From Cunninghamia lanceolata (Eukaryota > Streptophyta > Pinopsida > Cupressales > Cupressaceae), in the NCBI GenBank assembly GCA_027924645.1, contig BSBN01000763.1, positions 5,456,001 through 5,520,000 of the forward strand: a stretch of DNA of 64,000 nt, written 5' to 3'. Position numbers and translations under genes: made by a program. Positions within the stretch are counted from its first letter, which is position 1, and the number at the start of each line of letters is the position of its first letter. The notes under the pieces were generated by a model that was not told where the DNA came from, did no database searches, and saw only the letters and a program-made list of their open reading frames with translations. Positions 24,211 through 35,539 of the stretch are shown here, piece by piece.

Positions 24211-25260
24211 AATAAACTTCTTCCTTGGAGAGAATATCTTGTAGTTCCATTTTTAAAAGCATCTCTTGTTCAAAGGACTATGAATTCATCCCATGAGAAA
24301 TAATGAATTCATTCAACTGAAGTAACTCATTTTGGACTTTTTATTTCTCCTTGAAGATATTTTTGAAATGCAAGGTGTTTTGTTCTTTAATTTTAGATTT
24401 TAAGAATTGCAATCTTTTGCAAAACTGAAACATTCTTTAGCCATCAATAAAAGGAGAGCTAAATCACCATGACTTCAAAAGGTCTAAATTTTTTTATGAT
24501 GAAACAACATAGCCTCAAACTTGAAAGGAGCTCCATGTGATTGAGAAGGGGGATTTTCCAAAACAAACTCTATGGGGAAATGATCAGATCTAGAAAGAGG
24601 AAAAATAAAAGAAGCAAAATTTCTAGGAGAATCTAGAAGCCAATTAGGTGAAACAAGAAGTTTGTCTAACCTTTCTGTAACTAAAATAAAGCCTTTTATT
24701 TTGTTGGACCATGTGAATCTTCCATTATTAGGGAAAAAATCAACTAAATGATTAGAAGAAACAAAATTAACAAAGTCCTCTATGAATTTAGAAGGTGGAG
24801 CAATACCTCCATATTTTTCTTCTAGGGAAAGGATAGAATTGAAGTCCGCAACAACCACAACAAATTCATCCTTTAGGACAGATAGAGAAAGAGATAAATC
24901 TTTCCATACTTCCTGCTTCTCCACAGTTGAGTTTGAACCATAAACATTGAAAACCCAAAAATTGAAGTTATTATGAAGAAAGGTCACTTTGGCAAGCATC
25001 CAGTTTTGCCTAGTAGTAGTTATAGAGATAGAAGATAATTTGTCTTTCCATAAAAGAGCCAGACCACCTAAGGCTCCAAAAAGCTTAAACAAGGGAATAT
25101 CTCCAATTTTACCAACAAGAGAAAATTAAATGACCACTTTGATCTTCAAGTTTTGTCTCTTGAAGAAGAAAAATATCAACTTCACTAGAATCAATTTGAT
25201 GCTTAATCAAGTGCCTTTTGTTAGGGGTATTAATGCCCCTAACATTCTAGGATAGGATCT
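24211..25260 (-). pseudogene. LINE endonuclease (AP-endonuclease-like), broken
   Basis: This domain nicks target DNA to prime reverse transcription. The N-terminus near 25180-25255 reads KILS*NVRGINTPNKRHLI (the W of WNVRG is now a stop), and LLQETKLED carries the catalytic Glu. After stops, the frame at 24484-25092 continues with VYGSNS, VVVADFNSILSLEEKYGG (Asp site), GRFTWSNKI, ERLDKLLVS and RSDHFPIEF (terminal SDH motif). The catalytic DFN and SDH residues are kept. Bases 24211-24483 are the linker towards RT. Confidence 0.86.
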
Positions 25261-25419
25261 TCATTTTCATCAAGGAGAGAAACATTCTCTCCTCGGTCTA
25301 AGATCTTTGTCCAAAGTAGCCTGAACACCTGAAGCAATCTCATCTTGATTTTTTTAAAATTTATTTTCTTTCCTACTCCTGGTAGTTGGAGGTGAAGCCA
25401 TAATAGGTTTTTGGGAAAA

Positions 25420-26760
25420 TTATGTCTGATAAATGGCCCTCCTATTTGTATAATCATATTCCTTATTGTCATTTTCTTTTATTATTTCATCTGATATATC
25501 CTCCATAATTTCATTACCCAAATTTTGAACTATGTCATCAACCAAAAGGCACATTGATTCATCATCCAGTGGATTGACTGCTTGATTTTCTTGATTGCAA
25601 AGAAAAACCTCTTTCTCTAAGCTCTCAATATTAACTAAATTCTCAAATAGATGGCTAATATCTTTAACAACCATCAGATCATTACCTAATATTTCCCCAG
25701 TTTTTTAAGATTTAACTGAGACCTCAGAATCAATTTTCCCATTATCATCATAATCTGGAAGAGAAGACTTAACAACTTGAATATCTTCTAAAGTAACTTC
25801 CTTTCTTTCATCATTACAAACAAGAAGAGGTGATTGTACAACTATTGAGTATCTTCGACTAGTGCAACATTAGATGGTTTTGGATCCTCACAAACCAAAG
25901 GAGGAGACTTAAGAGGAGAAAAGGGTTCCCAATTTTGAGGATAGTGAACAAGTCCAAAGAAAGTGGAGCAAAAAGTTTCTAGGTCCTCAAAAAATAGCTA
26001 TTTTTTCCAAAAACCCTTAGAAGTTTTAAGGGTTATAAAATCTTACAGCAGTTGCGAATCATGAGGACACTAAAATAGGCAGGCAATTCCAGATCACATA
26101 AATAAACCATATCATGACTTTGAAAGGCAGCCAGATTGTCTGCCAAAATCTTAATTATTTTTGTGTCCCTATATTCCAAAGGAAGGCAATGAAGCCGGAC
26201 CCAGAATGGAATAAAATTTGTTTGTACTGAAAATGGATCAAAATTAGGCTCCCAAGGTTGTAGAAATAAACCCAACCCGTGAAAAAACTAGGTTCATTTT
26301 TCCAAGATCTTGTCTCTGGAAGCTTTATTAGGGAAAAAAGAAATAAAAAAACCCTTATATATTTCTATTATAATAAGATCTTCAAGATTTTCCCAATTTT
26401 CATTTCCCTAAAAAAATAAATCCTCTTTGTTAGGAGAAAGATGCTAGATCTTAACAACAATTGCTTTGTCTTTTAGATCTGCTACATGGGGGGAGACAAT
26501 ATCATATGGAATTTGGACCTCTACCTTTTTCTAACAATCCACATGAACATGATTAGAATTTGCATTTGAGCCTTCCCCCCTTCTCTAGATCTTCTTATAT
26601 CAAGAAACCCTAACCGTAACACTAGTCGTCGAGAACCAATTTTGCTCATCTCTTCTTCGCATTTTAGGTTTTTTATATCTCTATTGCATTTTTTTAGTTT
26701 TCCCTCTGGAACCTTTTTGAGGGTGATGTCATCTCCTTTCCTGCCTTTAAAAATTTGCAT
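25420..26760 (-). pseudogene. LINE ORF1 (DUF4283-type RNA-binding protein), broken
   Basis: Plant L1 ORF1 coats the RNA. The region from 26275 shows the DUF4283 pattern: LFLQPWEPNFDPF, then FWVRLHCLPLEYRDTKII, then a degraded zinc-finger region. Upstream (26290-26400) are partial pieces such as FFPNKASRDKILE. The N-terminal frame at 26521-26760 is basic (MQIFKGRKGDDITLKKV). The acidic tail at 25420-25674 precedes the endonuclease frame. Stops separate the parts. Confidence 0.75.
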
Positions 26761-26937
26761 GTGTCTATACTGATCACCGTTATAAAAAAAAATCTGATCG
26801 AGAGTTATGTCAAAAATTATTTGTGAAGCCTTCCTTTTTCCTTAGATCTTCTTCAAACAAACTTTCCTGAGATTGTAACGGTTTGCTAACCACATCTACG
26901 AACTTTTTTCCAAACTGTCGATTGAATCACTGCATCT

Positions 26938-26957
26938 TGTAGATTTGGTATTTTATT
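26938..26957. repeat. LINE target-site duplication, 5'-end copy
   Basis: TGTAGATTTGGTATTTTATT, one mismatch to 18229-18248. It sets the LINE 5' end at 26937. Confidence 0.85.
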
Positions 26958-28439
26958 GTCTTCATGAATATTGCATGAGTTTTTTGGTGATTTGACAAAT
27001 CTCCTTAATCACATTTGCTGATTTGAGTATTATTCTTGATTAGTGAATCAACTAGAAGGCTATAAAATCCTTTGTAAGGTATCTTTTCAAGATAATACAT
27101 GAAACTCATGGGTTTGTTTCTAGATTACTAAGGTATGCTCAACAATATGCTTTTGCAATTTCCTATATCTATTTGTTGTTATGCATAGAGTGTAGCTTAT
27201 GTGCAAAGCATTCAAGTGTGGTATTTGTCAGTATCTTGGTGAAGCTATCATAATTTTATTACACGGATGTCCCCTTTGATTGAAGAACTAAACTTTGTTT
27301 CTCTCATTGGATAAAGGCATTGATCTACTTCTTGTTCAACTTTTTTTTTCCTACAACACACTCAAAACAAAACCTTAATATTTTATGCTTTTATGTTGTT
27401 GTAGTACCCACATCCATGTCTAGACATATGCTTCTATATTAGGGGCTATCAAAGCATCATTTTAGGCTCTTCACATGCTTTTGTATATGCTTAGTGGAGG
27501 TGTAACCATCTTGTGTTCTTCAAGCCAGCATATAGGCAATTAGTAATAGTTAAATTGTAGTTTCTTGTGCATTGGGTATGGTTTGATTCAAGGTTTAGCT
27601 CCACATTTTTATCAGTTATTTTTCTCTTACACCTTAGGGAATACCCGCTTGTTCTAGCAAAGCCAAAATAAAAAGGTCTTACCCACCTTATAAATGTTGT
27701 CCTTAGTTACCTCATCCTGAATATAAGTTTGTAATCCTTGTCTTGAGTTTGACACCCCTGACACTCAAGAACTGGTTGGATTTAGGGAACCAGATGTAGA
27801 TCATGAAAAATTAGGGGAAATTCATGAATCATCAATAGAATTCACAAAAATATCTAAATTCAAGCCATAAAGACCCTAATCCAACAATGAAGCACAAGAT
27901 GACAATAGAAATTAAATGATAAAAGCCATAATATCTAAATTCATATGCCAAAGATGATTCTCCTCCATTGCTCTTCTCAATTTTGCTTTGTTTGCTCTCA
28001 GATTTGTAGCATACAAGATATATGATAAGCTCAATAGAAAGATCTCAAAATGAATGATAGAAAAAAATCAAAGATTATGTCTGTGGTTTATATATGGAAG
28101 TATTATGATAAGGTAGGCTAGTGGATTATGATGTGGATTATGTATGGCAGGATAGTGGAATTTTATTATGGATGAGGGTGTGGGAATATTATGACGGATG
28201 AAGTGAAAGATCGGATAGAGTGATGGTAGATGATAGAGCAAAGATTAACTACACATGGTGCCTGTTTGCCAGGTTTTCACCACGGTACTTATCTAAAGCA
28301 CCACCAAAGTGGTTTTCACTATTGGATGGATTATTTCTCTTTACTATTTTTATCATCCAAAGCACCGCTGAAGTGTTTTTCACTATTGGACTTTTTTTAA
28401 AAAAAATTTGTAGGATTCTCTGAGGATCAAGTATAGTAC
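26958..28439. other. Unassigned interval with a 64-bp tandem pair
   Basis: No gene or LTR pair was recognised. A 32-base phrase (AAAGCACCACCAAAGTGG then TTTTCACTATTGGA) at 28295-28326 recurs at 28359-28390 with a few changes, period 64. Just before it, 28100-28230 is a GGATTATG/GTGGATTATG-rich stretch that looks like a degenerate simple repeat. Confidence 0.45.
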
Positions 28440-29300
28440 TTGCAAAGGTGCATGCTATTGATAGGCTCTAGTAGTGGTTCACCTTCAGGAGTGGCAAGGT
28501 AATAAGCGTCGGATCCAGCTACTACAGTTATGATGTAAGGACCCAACTAATTAGGCTCAAACTTTCCAGGTTTCTCTCAGTCCAACTGATTCTTCTAATT
28601 TTCTTTTAAGACCAAGTCCCCAATGTTAAAATGTCAAACCTAAACTTTCTTTTTATAGCTGTGATGAAGATGGATTTGATAGGCTTGTAGATGGACCAAT
28701 GCATTTTGTCATCTCTCATCTAGTAATTCTAGCTCATACAATCTAGATACGTGATACTCTTCATCATCAATGAACTGTTGCATAGATACTCTCAGGGAGG
28801 GTAACTCGACCTCAATGGGAAGAATAGCTTCAGAACCAAAGACAAGGGAATACGGAGTGGCTCCAGTGGGGGTATGAATGTTGGTTCGATAAGCCCATAA
28901 GGTTGGGTTAAGTTTGATGTGCCAGTCACGGCCAACATCATTGATAGTATTCTTTAGAATTTTAATAATGGTCTTGTTAGATGCCTTAGCTTGACCATTG
29001 CCCTGGGGGTAATATGGAGTGGCGAAATGGTGGTGGATATGGAATTTCTCACACAGTTCATGGACATCCTGATTTTTGAATGGATGACCATTATCTATGA
29101 TGATGGATTGGGGGACACCATACAAGCATATGATGTAGTTAATGATGAACTTGGATATTTGTTTTCCAATAATATAGGTCATGGGAATGGATTTGATCCA
29201 TTTCATGAACTATTCAGTTGTAGTGATAATGAACTTATGGCCATTGGTAGAAGTAGGATGAATCTTTCCCACAAGGTCGAGTCCCCATTGATAAAAAGGC
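28440..29300 (-). pseudogene. Tat-type integrase fragment
   Basis: The frame at 28709-29206 reads CLYGVPQSIIIDNGHPFKNQ (second catalytic Asp), then HFATPYYPQGNGQAKASNKT. The catalytic Glu (QAEASN in relatives) is Lys here. Later come WAYRTNIHTPTGATPYSLV and GSEAILPIEVELPSLRV. Further on (28440-28620) the C-terminal domain is visible as FNIGDLVLKEN, KPGKFEPN*LGPYIITVV and LATPEGEPLLEPINSMHL, with W-to-stop changes. The E-to-K change and the stops mean it is inactive. Confidence 0.85.
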
Positions 29301-30265
29301 CATGGTGATGTAATTGGATGAAGTTCTTGATCAGGTGCATGTACAAGATCTCCATGTATCTGGTATTGTCAGTATTTCTTAACAAAATTATATGCATCAC
29401 GCTCCATAATAGGCCAATAGTATCCATCTTGCATGATCTTCTTAGCCAAGGTAGGACCACTAGAGTGAGCTCCACATATACCATCGTGCGCTTCATTCAA
29501 AGCCATTTGCACTTCATCAAAATTGATACATCTAAGGAGGGTACTATCTAGGCTTTGGCAGTAAAGAGTATCACCGATGATGACATATCTAGAGGCTTGA
29601 TGGATACATGCTTTTTGTTGATTGGAAGACAAGTCAAGGGGAATGATTTGATCATGAAGGTAGTTGTAAATATCTCTATACCAAGGGGAGTCAGGACCAA
29701 AAATTTTGCACACAAGCTTAGATTCAGGAATATCAAATACAGGGATCAAAAGTTGTTCCACCAAGAACTCATACTAAGGTACATTGCTGGGTATATCCAA
29801 GAGAGATCCTATGGTGGCCATTGCATCAGTTGCTTTATCTGAATCCTTGGAATTTGACTTAAGATGATGAAATCAAAATACAGCTTAAAATTATCAACCA
29901 TCCTATTATATGGTGTGAAATTTTCATCCTTTGTATCATAATCATCATTGACCTGTTGGATAACCAATTGTGAATCACCATAGACTTGAAATTTTTTTAT
30001 TTTCCATTTAATAGCCATGTGCAGTCTTGTGAACAATGCTTCATATTCGACTATGTTGTTGGTGCAAGAGAATACTATTTTGAATGACTTAGGTATTGTG
30101 TCTCCTTGAGGTGCACAACAAAGAGAGTTCCAGCCCCTAAACCATGATTTATACAAGATCCATCAAAAAAATGTTTCCATGTGTTTGAAATTTCTATGTG
30201 AAAATTGACTCATCAGGAAAATCAAAAACCAATGGATGATCCTTTTAATCAGAAACCTTTTAATA
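29301..30265 (-). pseudogene. Tat-type second RNase H and H2C2 zinc region
   Basis: From the right: DHPLVFDFPDESIF (near 30200-30250), FFDGSC (first catalytic Asp, near 30150), CTNNIVEYEALFTRLHMAIK (Glu site) and VYGDSQLVIQQVNDDY (second Asp). Then, at 29369-29764, an IPLDLSSNQQKACIHQASRY-type linker precedes a zinc region ending AHDGICGAHSSGPTLAKKI and YYWPIMERDAYNFVKKY. The order (RNase H, zinc, integrase core) is that of Tat elements. At least two frame changes are present. Confidence 0.85.
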
Positions 30266-31633
30266 AAGTTTCCATTTTGCGTCAACTGCCACCATTGGCT
30301 TAGGCCTCCTTAGCCTTAACAACCTGCAACCTATGGTCACATTCGTGACTAGGCCTGCGGATCCCCTTTCCTTTTTTTATTTTTCTTTTCTTACGGGCCC
30401 TGGTCACATGGGTGATTCAGGGCTCGCTTAAGCCCTTAACCACCACACATAACCACCAGGCCCATAACTACTACACGTGACTAGTATCCACCCTAACCGC
30501 TAGTAGTTTTATTAACCGCCAAGTCTGCCTTATCCTTCTTCAAGCTCTAGAAGGGTAGTTTTTTTCTTTTCGCTATAACTTTTGCATAATAGGTTGGATT
30601 TTCATGAAACCAGTGGCGTTGGAGAGATAGTTCACCCAGATTTGATGTGGCAAAGGAATTTTTAGGTAATTGTATCAGATTCATCAAGTATATTTAGTCA
30701 AAGTCAACCTCTATTTATAAACTTCAAATGCTCGTATCTTATGCAAATTTTATCTGATTTTGACTAATTTTTTTTGAAACAGCATAGAATTTCATGTAGA
30801 TTCTAATATTATCTTCCATTTTTCTGTTACTAATCATAATTATCAAAATTTCATCAGATTGCTTCTTGTTCATCTAACAGATTGTCTTGCAAGTTTCTTG
30901 GTTTTTCCTTTTGTTTTGGTGGAGTCTAGGAGAACGTAAGGCACTGCACAACATCAAGTTCAACATCATATCTAAAGATCAATATTCCCAGGTGCACACA
31001 ATCCAACTCTTGTCTTTCATTTCATCAAAAACTTGTTTGCACTCACACTTCAATTTGGGCCTAAAATGAACCATTGTTTGCAATCACACTTTGAAATTTT
31101 GCTTAAAATAAACTTGAGTCTTCCTCATCACATTTGGATTTGGGTTTAAAACAAACTTGTGTTTTCTTTGATTGGTGGATTTGAATGTTATTGAGGGTGT
31201 GTATGCTCTTCTCATGCACTTCACATGATCTTGAGAATCAAAAACATCCTTTCATCGATTCATCTTCACACACACATTTCAATTTCTAAGGGGAAATTAG
31301 CATTGTGAGTGTGAATCTAGTGTGTGTCTATGCTCTTTCCTTGCACCACAAGGTGATCTTAGAGATCAAAAGCACCCACTCGATTTTGTTTTGTCACCCT
31401 TCTTAGGAGGCCTTCTTGGAGACACATCACTCCAAGGGATAACCTCAACTCAGCATTATGGCAAAGTCTAAAAAGCAAGGAGTAAATTGAAAGACATCCC
31501 TCTTGGAAGTTGAAATGTTGTCATTTGGGCTAAGCACCCAAGAACTTTATACCTCAAGGGGAAGTGAAGGTGAGGGGTGGGTTACCCCTTTCTCTTGGTT
31601 GTGTGGCATTATTTCACTTTCATTTCATAGAAT
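30266..31633 (+). other. Non-coding left part of an older retroelement, with degenerate repeats
   Basis: By sense and position this is upstream of the gag at 38650, with which it was continuous before Copia-A inserted at 31634. It holds a TATA-like CTATTTATAAAC near 30710. Three degenerate copies of a ~48-base phrase (TCACACTTC..TTTGGGCCTAAAATGAAC type) lie near 31032, 31082 and 31128. A looser 125-base duplication (31192-31260 and 31318-31386) shares a TATGCTCTT...GCAC...GATCTT..GA.ATCAAAA pattern. I read it as LTR or leader, but no second LTR is in view. Confidence 0.45.
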
Positions 31634-33023
31634 TGTTGAAATGCACAAGACAACTGAGAGGGGGGGTGAATCAGTTGTCACCAAAACTTAACTTCTTTCA
31701 AACATCAACACATCAACCACTTAATCATTGTTATTATGATTTAATCATGAAAGCATGACATCAGAAACTTAAACACATTCACACATGAGACACCAAATTT
31801 TATATGTGGAAATCCTAATAAGGGAAAAATCACGGTGAGTGTTAGCTCACAATATAATATGTAATAACAATACCAAAAATTAGAGGCTCATTACCTAAGG
31901 GCTCACTACAAGAAGAAAGGGCTCACTGCCAATGGGGTGGCTCACTGCCGGTGGGTGGCTCACTACTAGGGTTGGTGAACTAAGATAGTAGCATATATAC
32001 TATGCCAAGGTTTAGTTCCATTGAAGCGCAATAAATTTCCTTTGTTCTACTCTGCTTTTTCACTTCGCATCTTCGCACATACATGCCTAATTTATGACTT
32101 CATTACATGTTTTTATACAATTCATCAACCTTGGAATTAACATCAAGGTCGGCATTACAATCATCAACCATTGGAACAATCTCCAAGGTCAGAAAACATA
32201 CATACATTAAGATAGGTCTGGACCTAAACAGATTTGAGAGATAAAAGAATGAATGTGGATCATGCCACACCTTAGCTAGGACTTAATTGCAATCTTCCAT
32301 GCAACAACATGCTTCCACAATCCTCAAAGCATAACCGTAAGTAGTGAGAACAACCAGGTCAGCTAAGATTAGAGTTAACACTAAGACCTTTAGGAACACG
32401 CTTCATGCATGATCCAGATTATACTTTGTGGACCAATCAAAAGGTAGGAACATGATCTACAGACATCCAAAAGCACATTCCAATCACCAAGAACATCCGC
32501 ACAACCTCCAAACACTTTATTCATAAGATTCTTCAAACCAGAGCACTTAAACATTATTGTCGGCCACTGTCATAAGGAAAAGATCACTTGTGGAGCACCA
32601 AATCACAAACCATTTGAACTAAAGGTACATGACATCATCACAAACTTAATTCCAGAACCGCGGACTGTAAAACTTAAATGCAAAGAAATGTGGAGTAGAA
32701 TACTTTCTCCCTGTCACCATTTAACACTTAGAAAAATAGTTTTTACTCTGGTGAACAGAACTCACTCAAATCTTCACACCGGAGGCTCAAACTTGAAACA
32801 TAACAACTATAGACATCCCTTAACATAACTTGCAAACCGCAGACAAAGATATTCAATCTACAGGATATGCTGAGCAAAACACTGCACTATTTTGGTATAT
32901 AAAACAATTATACACTTGTATTAATTCCTCAAATACTTGTTCAGACTTATTCAAATAACTTCCTTAGATGCTGACCTTAGGTGTTGACATCAATGACAAC
33001 ACTTATTGATCATACTTGCAACA
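31634..33023 (-). repeat. Copia-A 3' LTR (1,390 bp)
   Basis: Plus strand starts TGTTGAAATGCACAAGAC and ends CTTGCAACA. It contains spaced GGCTCACTGCC-type units (31880-31975). It matches 36693-38104, which has one extra ACATCAAC expansion and an 18-bp duplication but lacks one GGTGGCTCACTGCC unit. Confidence 0.93.
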
Positions 33024-33036
33024 ATATCCCCCTTTG
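33024..33036 (-). other. Copia-A polypurine tract
   Basis: The minus strand reads CAAAGGGGGATAT directly against the 3' LTR, the expected plus-strand DNA primer. Confidence 0.85.
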
Positions 33037-33404
33037 TCATTGATGGCAACACATAATGTGAAAAACCATAAAAACATACAATCTTGCTTTGCTTCTTTGC
33101 CCCCCCTTACTTGATGATTTCTTTGACTGCAACTTTCTTCTTAGGTTTTTCACATGAACTTCTCTCCCCCTTTGACATCAATGGCAAAGGGTGCCAGACG
33201 TTTTCTTTTTCTTTACTGCACAACTCCCCCTATCATCAACACTGCAACACTTACTACTCTTAATCAGAAACTCATATCAGCAACATCTACCAGCTCCTAC
33301 TGAGAGGTAGCCTACAAAACATCAATCCAGATCAAAGAATGAGGCTTTGAGAACCATTGGATAGATACATTTCCTATGCATCTTAGTTTAGAGAAGGAAG
33401 GGTA
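33037..33404 (-). other. Copia-A 3' untranslated region
   Basis: About 370 bases between the end of RNase H and the polypurine tract, rich in CTCCCCC/CTTTGACATCAATGGC phrases. One phrase (CCCCCTTTGTCATTGATGGC, 33029-33048) recurs in altered form at 33168-33188. No frame was found. Confidence 0.55.
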
Positions 33405-34178
33405 ATAACCCCTAACTTGTCCCTAAGATACTCAAAAGTATCCTTAGGCAGAGGCTTAGTGAAAATATCTGCAATCTAATCCTTAGTAGATACATATTCC
33501 ATCTTCACTTCATTCTATGTTACCTTTTCTCTCAAAAAGTGATACCTTGTTGATATATTATTTGCTCTTGAGTGCATCACTGGATTCTTAGAAATGTTTA
33601 TAGGACTTGTACTGTCATAGAAGATTGAAATTGGTTCTTCATACACAACTCTTATGTCCTTCAATGTTTGCTTCATCCATAGTACTTGAATGCAACAATA
33701 TGTTGCAACAATATATTTTGCTTCTACAGTAGACAAAGAAATTGATTCTTCCTTTTTGCTTAGCCATGACACTAGTTTGTTACCTAAGAGGAAAGCACCT
33801 CCACTTGTACTTTTTCTATCATCAGCATCTCCAGCCCATTGCATCTGTATAAGCACTAAGAGTGAAATCAATATCTTTGGGATACCACATTCCATAGTCT
33901 AAAGTGCCTTTTAAATACCTCATGATCCTCTTGACTGCCATCACATGTGATTCTTTGGGATCTTCTTAAAATCTTGCCACAAGATAGACTGCATGCATTA
34001 TGTCTGGTCTGGTATGGGTTAGATAAAGTAGTCCTCCAATCATAGACCTATACTTTTAATGATCAATCTTAGGTGATTCATCATTCTTGCTTATCTTGTA
34101 ACCAGTTATCATAGGAGTACATACTGGCTTAGAATCCTCCATTCCAAACTTCGTTAACAACTCTTTCACATACTTGGA
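33405..34178 (-). pseudogene. Copia-A RNase H domain
   Basis: The frame at 33515-33895 reads WAGDADDRKSTSGGAFLLG, LVSWLSKKEESISLSTVEAKY (catalytic Glu), ISIFYDSTSPINISKNPVMH and RYHFLREKV. It continues after a stop as IADIFTKPLPKDTFEYLR near 33410-33470. The normal DWAGD is interrupted by a frameshift at 33895. Before it are family pieces such as the PDIMHAVYLVARF type (33960-34000). Confidence 0.85.
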
Positions 34179-34870
34179 CTAAGAAATAAAAATTCCTTTT
34201 TCTGATTGAGTAATTTGCAGTCCTAAAAAGAAATTCATTTCACCAAACATAGACATCTCAAACTCCTTTGGCATTTCCTCTTTACTGAACCCTAATTGTA
34301 GAAAATACTTGTCCAGCCTTGCATACCAGGCTCTAAGAGCTTGCTTGAGTCCATATAGGGCCTTCTTCAATTTGCACACCATGTCACCTTGGTCTGATGA
34401 CTAAAATCCTTCTAGTTGTGCAATGTAAACCTCTTCTTCTAGCTCTCCATTCAAGAATGTAGACTTCACATCCATTTGATACACCTTAAAATCTTTGTGA
34501 GCTACAAATGCCAAAACATTATTATTGCTTCAATCCTTACCACATGAGCATAAGTCTCCTCAAAGTCTATTCCTTCAACCTCAGAATATCCTTTGCATAC
34601 CAGTCTTTCTTTGTTTCTTACTACTTCTCCATTTTCATTCATCTTATTTCTACAAACCCATTTAGTTCCAATCACATTCTTATCAGCAGATCTAGGAACC
34701 AATTCCCAAGTTTGATTCTTCTCTATTTGCATTATTTCTTCCTCCAATGCCTTGATCCAAAACTCATCTTTACATGCTTCAATAATTGTCTTAGGAAAAT
34801 AAATAGAGATTTACCCATTCATCTACAATTCTTATTTTTGTCAATGCGCCTTTGCTCTCATCACCAATGA
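34179..34870 (-). pseudogene. Copia-A reverse transcriptase with an internal deletion
   Basis: The frame from 34747 reads [58 protein letters not shown]. Then, at 34179-34382, it reads VCKLKKALYGLKQALRAWYA, QLGFSKEEMPKEFEMSMFGE and FFLGLQITQSEKGIFIS. In intact relatives about 45-50 residues, including the catalytic YVDD, lie between GFSK and MxKEFEMSM. They are absent here, so the palm active site was deleted. Confidence 0.87.
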
Positions 34871-35539
34871 TCTAGTCTTCAGTGTGATTTTTTTTGCACA
34901 AACCCAAGAGGTCTTAAGAATCCTTTCTGAAGCTTCTTCACCTACACTTTCTTCATCTTTATATTCTTTTTTGCTTGAAAACCCATCTGATTCATGTCCA
35001 TTTGCCTTTGAGTTCACCAAATACTTCCAATTATCATAAAAACTACTCTGTACTAGAAACAATTGTGTTATGTCAACCCGAACTTCTCCTACTCATTACT
35101 CTCAAGCCAATTATCAAAATTAGATAAACTTCTAGATGAAGATGTAACCAATGATCAATAACATTATGCCAGAACCACAGAGCATTATCTTCAATAGTGG
35201 ACCAATGCGGATCAAATTACCGAAACACTGTAACTTGATTTCATCATATAGATACTTAGCCAGAATTCATAACCTGTCTTCTTTCCTACTCAAATCTTCA
35301 TAACAAACTTCATAAACTTGCACAAATCTTCCTTTATCCTTTTCAAACACAATCTTTATCCCAACTTAAACCTCTATTGCTAGATTTTGACCTTGTATCA
35401 TCATGTTGAGGCATCATCACCAATCGTTTGGTAGGGAAGAAAAGATTTCCAACAAGAATCCCCCTAAGCCAAAGCTCTAATCTTAGTTTCCAGAGGGAAC
35501 ATCTACACTAGATATTGGTACAGGCTCATCCTTGACCTC
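34871..35539 (-). other. Copia-A remnant between RT and zinc knuckles; integrase not found
   Basis: This is where protease and integrase should be. I see a short open acidic stretch (34841-35062, QSSFYDNWKYLVNSKANGHE) that suits the integrase-RT linker. The rest (35063-35539) is stop-rich. No DSGA, HHCC or DDE motif was recognised on either strand. Confidence 0.5.

Larger units (their letters stand above)
18249..26937 (-). mobile_element. Full-length L1-type LINE, minus strand, split by a solo LTR
   Basis: A non-LTR retrotransposon, which moves by target-primed reverse transcription. On the minus strand it runs from a 5' UTR (26761-26937) through ORF1 (about 25420-26760), endonuclease (about 24484-25260), RT (about 22615-24210), a zinc-finger RT-associated domain (about 21590-22250) and a plant-type RNase H (about 19470-20069), to an A-rich 3' end at 18247-18254. 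A 20-bp target duplication with one mismatch flanks both ends, showing 5' completeness. Without the inserted solo LTR it is about 7.16 kb. Stops, frameshifts and a lost RT aspartate make it inactive. Confidence 0.93.
28440..30265 (-). mobile_element. Isolated Tat-type gypsy pol fragment
   Basis: On the minus strand this carries an archaeal-like second RNase H, an H2C2 zinc region, the integrase core and an integrase C-terminal segment, with neither LTR nor RT. Homology starts abruptly near 30265 and ends near 28440. The extra RNase H upstream of integrase is the hallmark of the Tat lineage. It is a truncated relic, perhaps cut by deletion or by later insertions. Confidence 0.85.

Noticed and set aside
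34508..34870. Plus-strand 120-codon frame
   Set aside because: Antisense to the Copia-A RT, whose motifs are unmistakable on the minus strand.
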